From contig DASYYE010000283.1 in NCBI GenBank assembly GCA_035946955.1, positions 1 through 5,718 on the forward strand: a stretch of DNA of 5,718 nucleotides, in the 5' to 3' direction. A program made the translations under genes and the position numbers. How positions within the stretch are numbered: position 1 is the stretch's first letter; each line of letters begins with the position of its first letter. Source of the stretch: DASYYE01 sp035946955. GTDB taxonomy: Bacteria; Actinomycetota; Actinomycetes; Streptosporangiales; Streptosporangiaceae. Under the pieces are notes generated by a model. The model had not been told where the DNA came from and did no database searches. It saw only the letters and a list, made by a program, of their open reading frames with translations. This document shows, piece after piece, positions 4,718 to 5,718 of this stretch.

Positions 4718-5718
4718 GACAGTGTCCGGTGGCCGGTGGGGGTGTGCTGGCCGGTGGCGGTGTGGGCGCCGAGCCCGATGGTGGCGTAGACGTGTGGGCG
4801 GCGGGTCTTGAGGACCAGCCCCCAGGTGAGCCCGGCTGCGGCGGCGACGGCGTAGCTGGCGGGTAGCGCCCACGCGGCAACCGAATCGGGCGCCACACCG
4901 AGGAGGGTGTTGTAGTGGGAGACAGCGAGGACGACCACGCCAGCCAGCAAGACTGCGGCCAGCACCGGGGCGGTCAGCCTTTGCCAGGTGTTCTCGTGGT
5001 GTGGGTGGCGGGTGAAGAATGCGGCGACTGCCACGGCGGTGGCTGTCAACAGCACCAGGATGCCGAACCCGCCGGTGGTTCCCAGCCAGAAGAACAACTG
5101 GGTCATCGGCTGCCACCCCGCGACCGCGTACACCACGATGACGGCCAGCCCGGTCGCGCTCTGCGCCAGCGACGCGGCCTTGGGGATGTTGTTGCTGCCG
5201 GTGCGGCCCAGCACGGCGGGCAGGACACCCTCGCGGCCCAGGGCGTAGATGTAACGCCACACGCAGTTATGGAAGGCCAGCGCGGCGGCGAACAGGGAGG
5301 TGAGGAACAGCACCTGCGCTGCCCGGGACAGCGCGCCGCTGCCGAGTGCGAACAGCAGGCCGGGGCCCTGGCGAGCGGCGGCGGCCACGACGTGGCCTTG
5401 GCCAGTGTGGGCGGCCATTGCCCAGCCCACTCCCGCGTACACCACCGCGATCACCGCCACGGCGGAGTACGTGGCTACCGGGATCGTCCGCCGCACGTTA
5501 CGGGCCTCTTCGGCCAGCACCGGGGCCTGCTCGAAGCCGACGAAGCCGAGCACCGCGATCACCGCGAGGACGCCGAAGGTGCCGAAGCCCGCCGCCGTTA
5601 GATCGGCCGGCGAGAGGGTCGCGAAGCTAACGCCCCCGGCGGCCGGGTGCGCCAGTCCCAGGAGCGTCTCGGCGAAGATGACCACGATCTCGGCGCTGAG
5701 CAGCACGCCGAGCACCCA
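4714..5718 (-). CDS. APC-superfamily amino acid permease, C-terminal two thirds (start outside window)
   Basis: The frame is open to the right edge (first visible codon TGG at 5716-5718) and ends at TGA 4714-4716, giving 334 residues. Typical APC permeases have about 450-500 residues and 12 helices, so the first four or so helices are missing. Hydrophobic segments lie near residues 2-22, 46-62, 84-103, 132-150, 184-201, 207-234, 250-268 and 281-304. Family motifs are GFVGFEQAPVLAEEARN (58-74), the conserved region after helix 6 with its E-E-x-R-N end, TIPVAT (78-83), and WRYIYALGREGVLP (154-167) after helix 8. The cytosolic tail is rich in Thr, Gly and His with a TGQHTPTGH near-repeat. It is expected to import an amino acid or amine using an ion gradient; the substrate cannot be told. 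It is translationally coupled to the acetyltransferase. Confidence 0.88.
   Translation of the reverse strand, partial: WVLGVLLSAEIVVIFAETLLGLAHPAAGGVSFATLSPADLTAAGFGTFGVLAVIAVLGFVGFEQAPVLAEEARNVRRTIPVATYSAVAVIAVVYAGVGWAMAAHTGQGHVVAAAARQGPGLLFALGSGALSRAAQVLFLTSLFAAALAFHNCVWRYIYALGREGVLPAVLGRTGSNNIPKAASLAQSATGLAVIVVYAVAGWQPMTQLFFWLGTTGGFGILVLLTATAVAVAAFFTRHPHHENTWQRLTAPVLAAVLLAGVVVLAVSHYNTLLGVAPDSVAAWALPASYAVAAAAGLTWGLVLKTRRPHVYATIGLGAHTATGQHTPTGHRTLS

Noticed and set aside
4727..4765. GGCCGGTGG-type tandem repetition at the permease 3' end
   Set aside because: Explained by Thr/Gly/His-rich codons of the cytosolic tail in GC-rich DNA; copies are short and irregular.
4717..5260. N-terminal extension of the acetyltransferase frame
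   Set aside because: It lies wholly within the permease gene and is low-complexity Arg/Pro/His; the GNAT protein begins naturally at ATG 4717.
4915..5601. Plus-strand open frame of 228 codons opposite the permease
   Set aside because: It is His/Gln/Gly-rich with no hydrophobic pattern; the minus strand encodes clear transmembrane helices and APC motifs.

Overview
The window is high-GC DNA with almost no intergenic space. It looks actinobacterial and probably streptomycete. Supporting signs are GTG/ATG starts in 4-nt stop/start overlaps, a small XRE regulator beside a HATPase-type ATP-binding protein, and a single rare TTA leucine codon located in the regulator. No taxon can be named from sequence alone.

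Left half, plus strand (1-3051): a four-gene cassette in which every visible junction is a 4-nt overlap (GTGA, ATGA, ATGA). Its members are the C-terminal end of a radical SAM/SPASM protein (start lies outside the window), a membrane family-2 glycosyltransferase, a P-loop kinase of the thymidylate/deoxynucleoside kinase type, and a HAD-superfamily hydrolase whose motif I reads D-W-H instead of D-x-D. The strict coupling argues for one pathway: radical modification, glycosyl transfer, phosphorylation and dephosphorylation, perhaps of a nucleoside- or sugar-containing small molecule. I do not recognise it as a named biosynthetic cluster. The product is unknown, and the upstream part of the operon is missing.

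Right half, minus strand (3056-5718): read in the direction of transcription, an APC-family amino acid permease (truncated by the right edge), a GNAT acetyltransferase overlapping it by 4 nt, a HATPase_c-type ATP-binding protein, and a 102-residue XRE regulator. The permease and acetyltransferase form one translationally coupled pair. The ATP-binding protein and XRE regulator resemble the regulator pairs common in streptomycetes. A strong hairpin lies across the acetyltransferase stop codon. Three more hairpins lie inside the disputed N-terminal extension of the ATP-binding protein, so its start and its transcriptional link to the acetyltransferase are uncertain.

The two halves converge at about 3053 with only 4 bp between stop codons. 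No tRNA, rRNA, CRISPR array, insertion sequence or integrase was seen, and no stretch of 300 bases lacks a gene.
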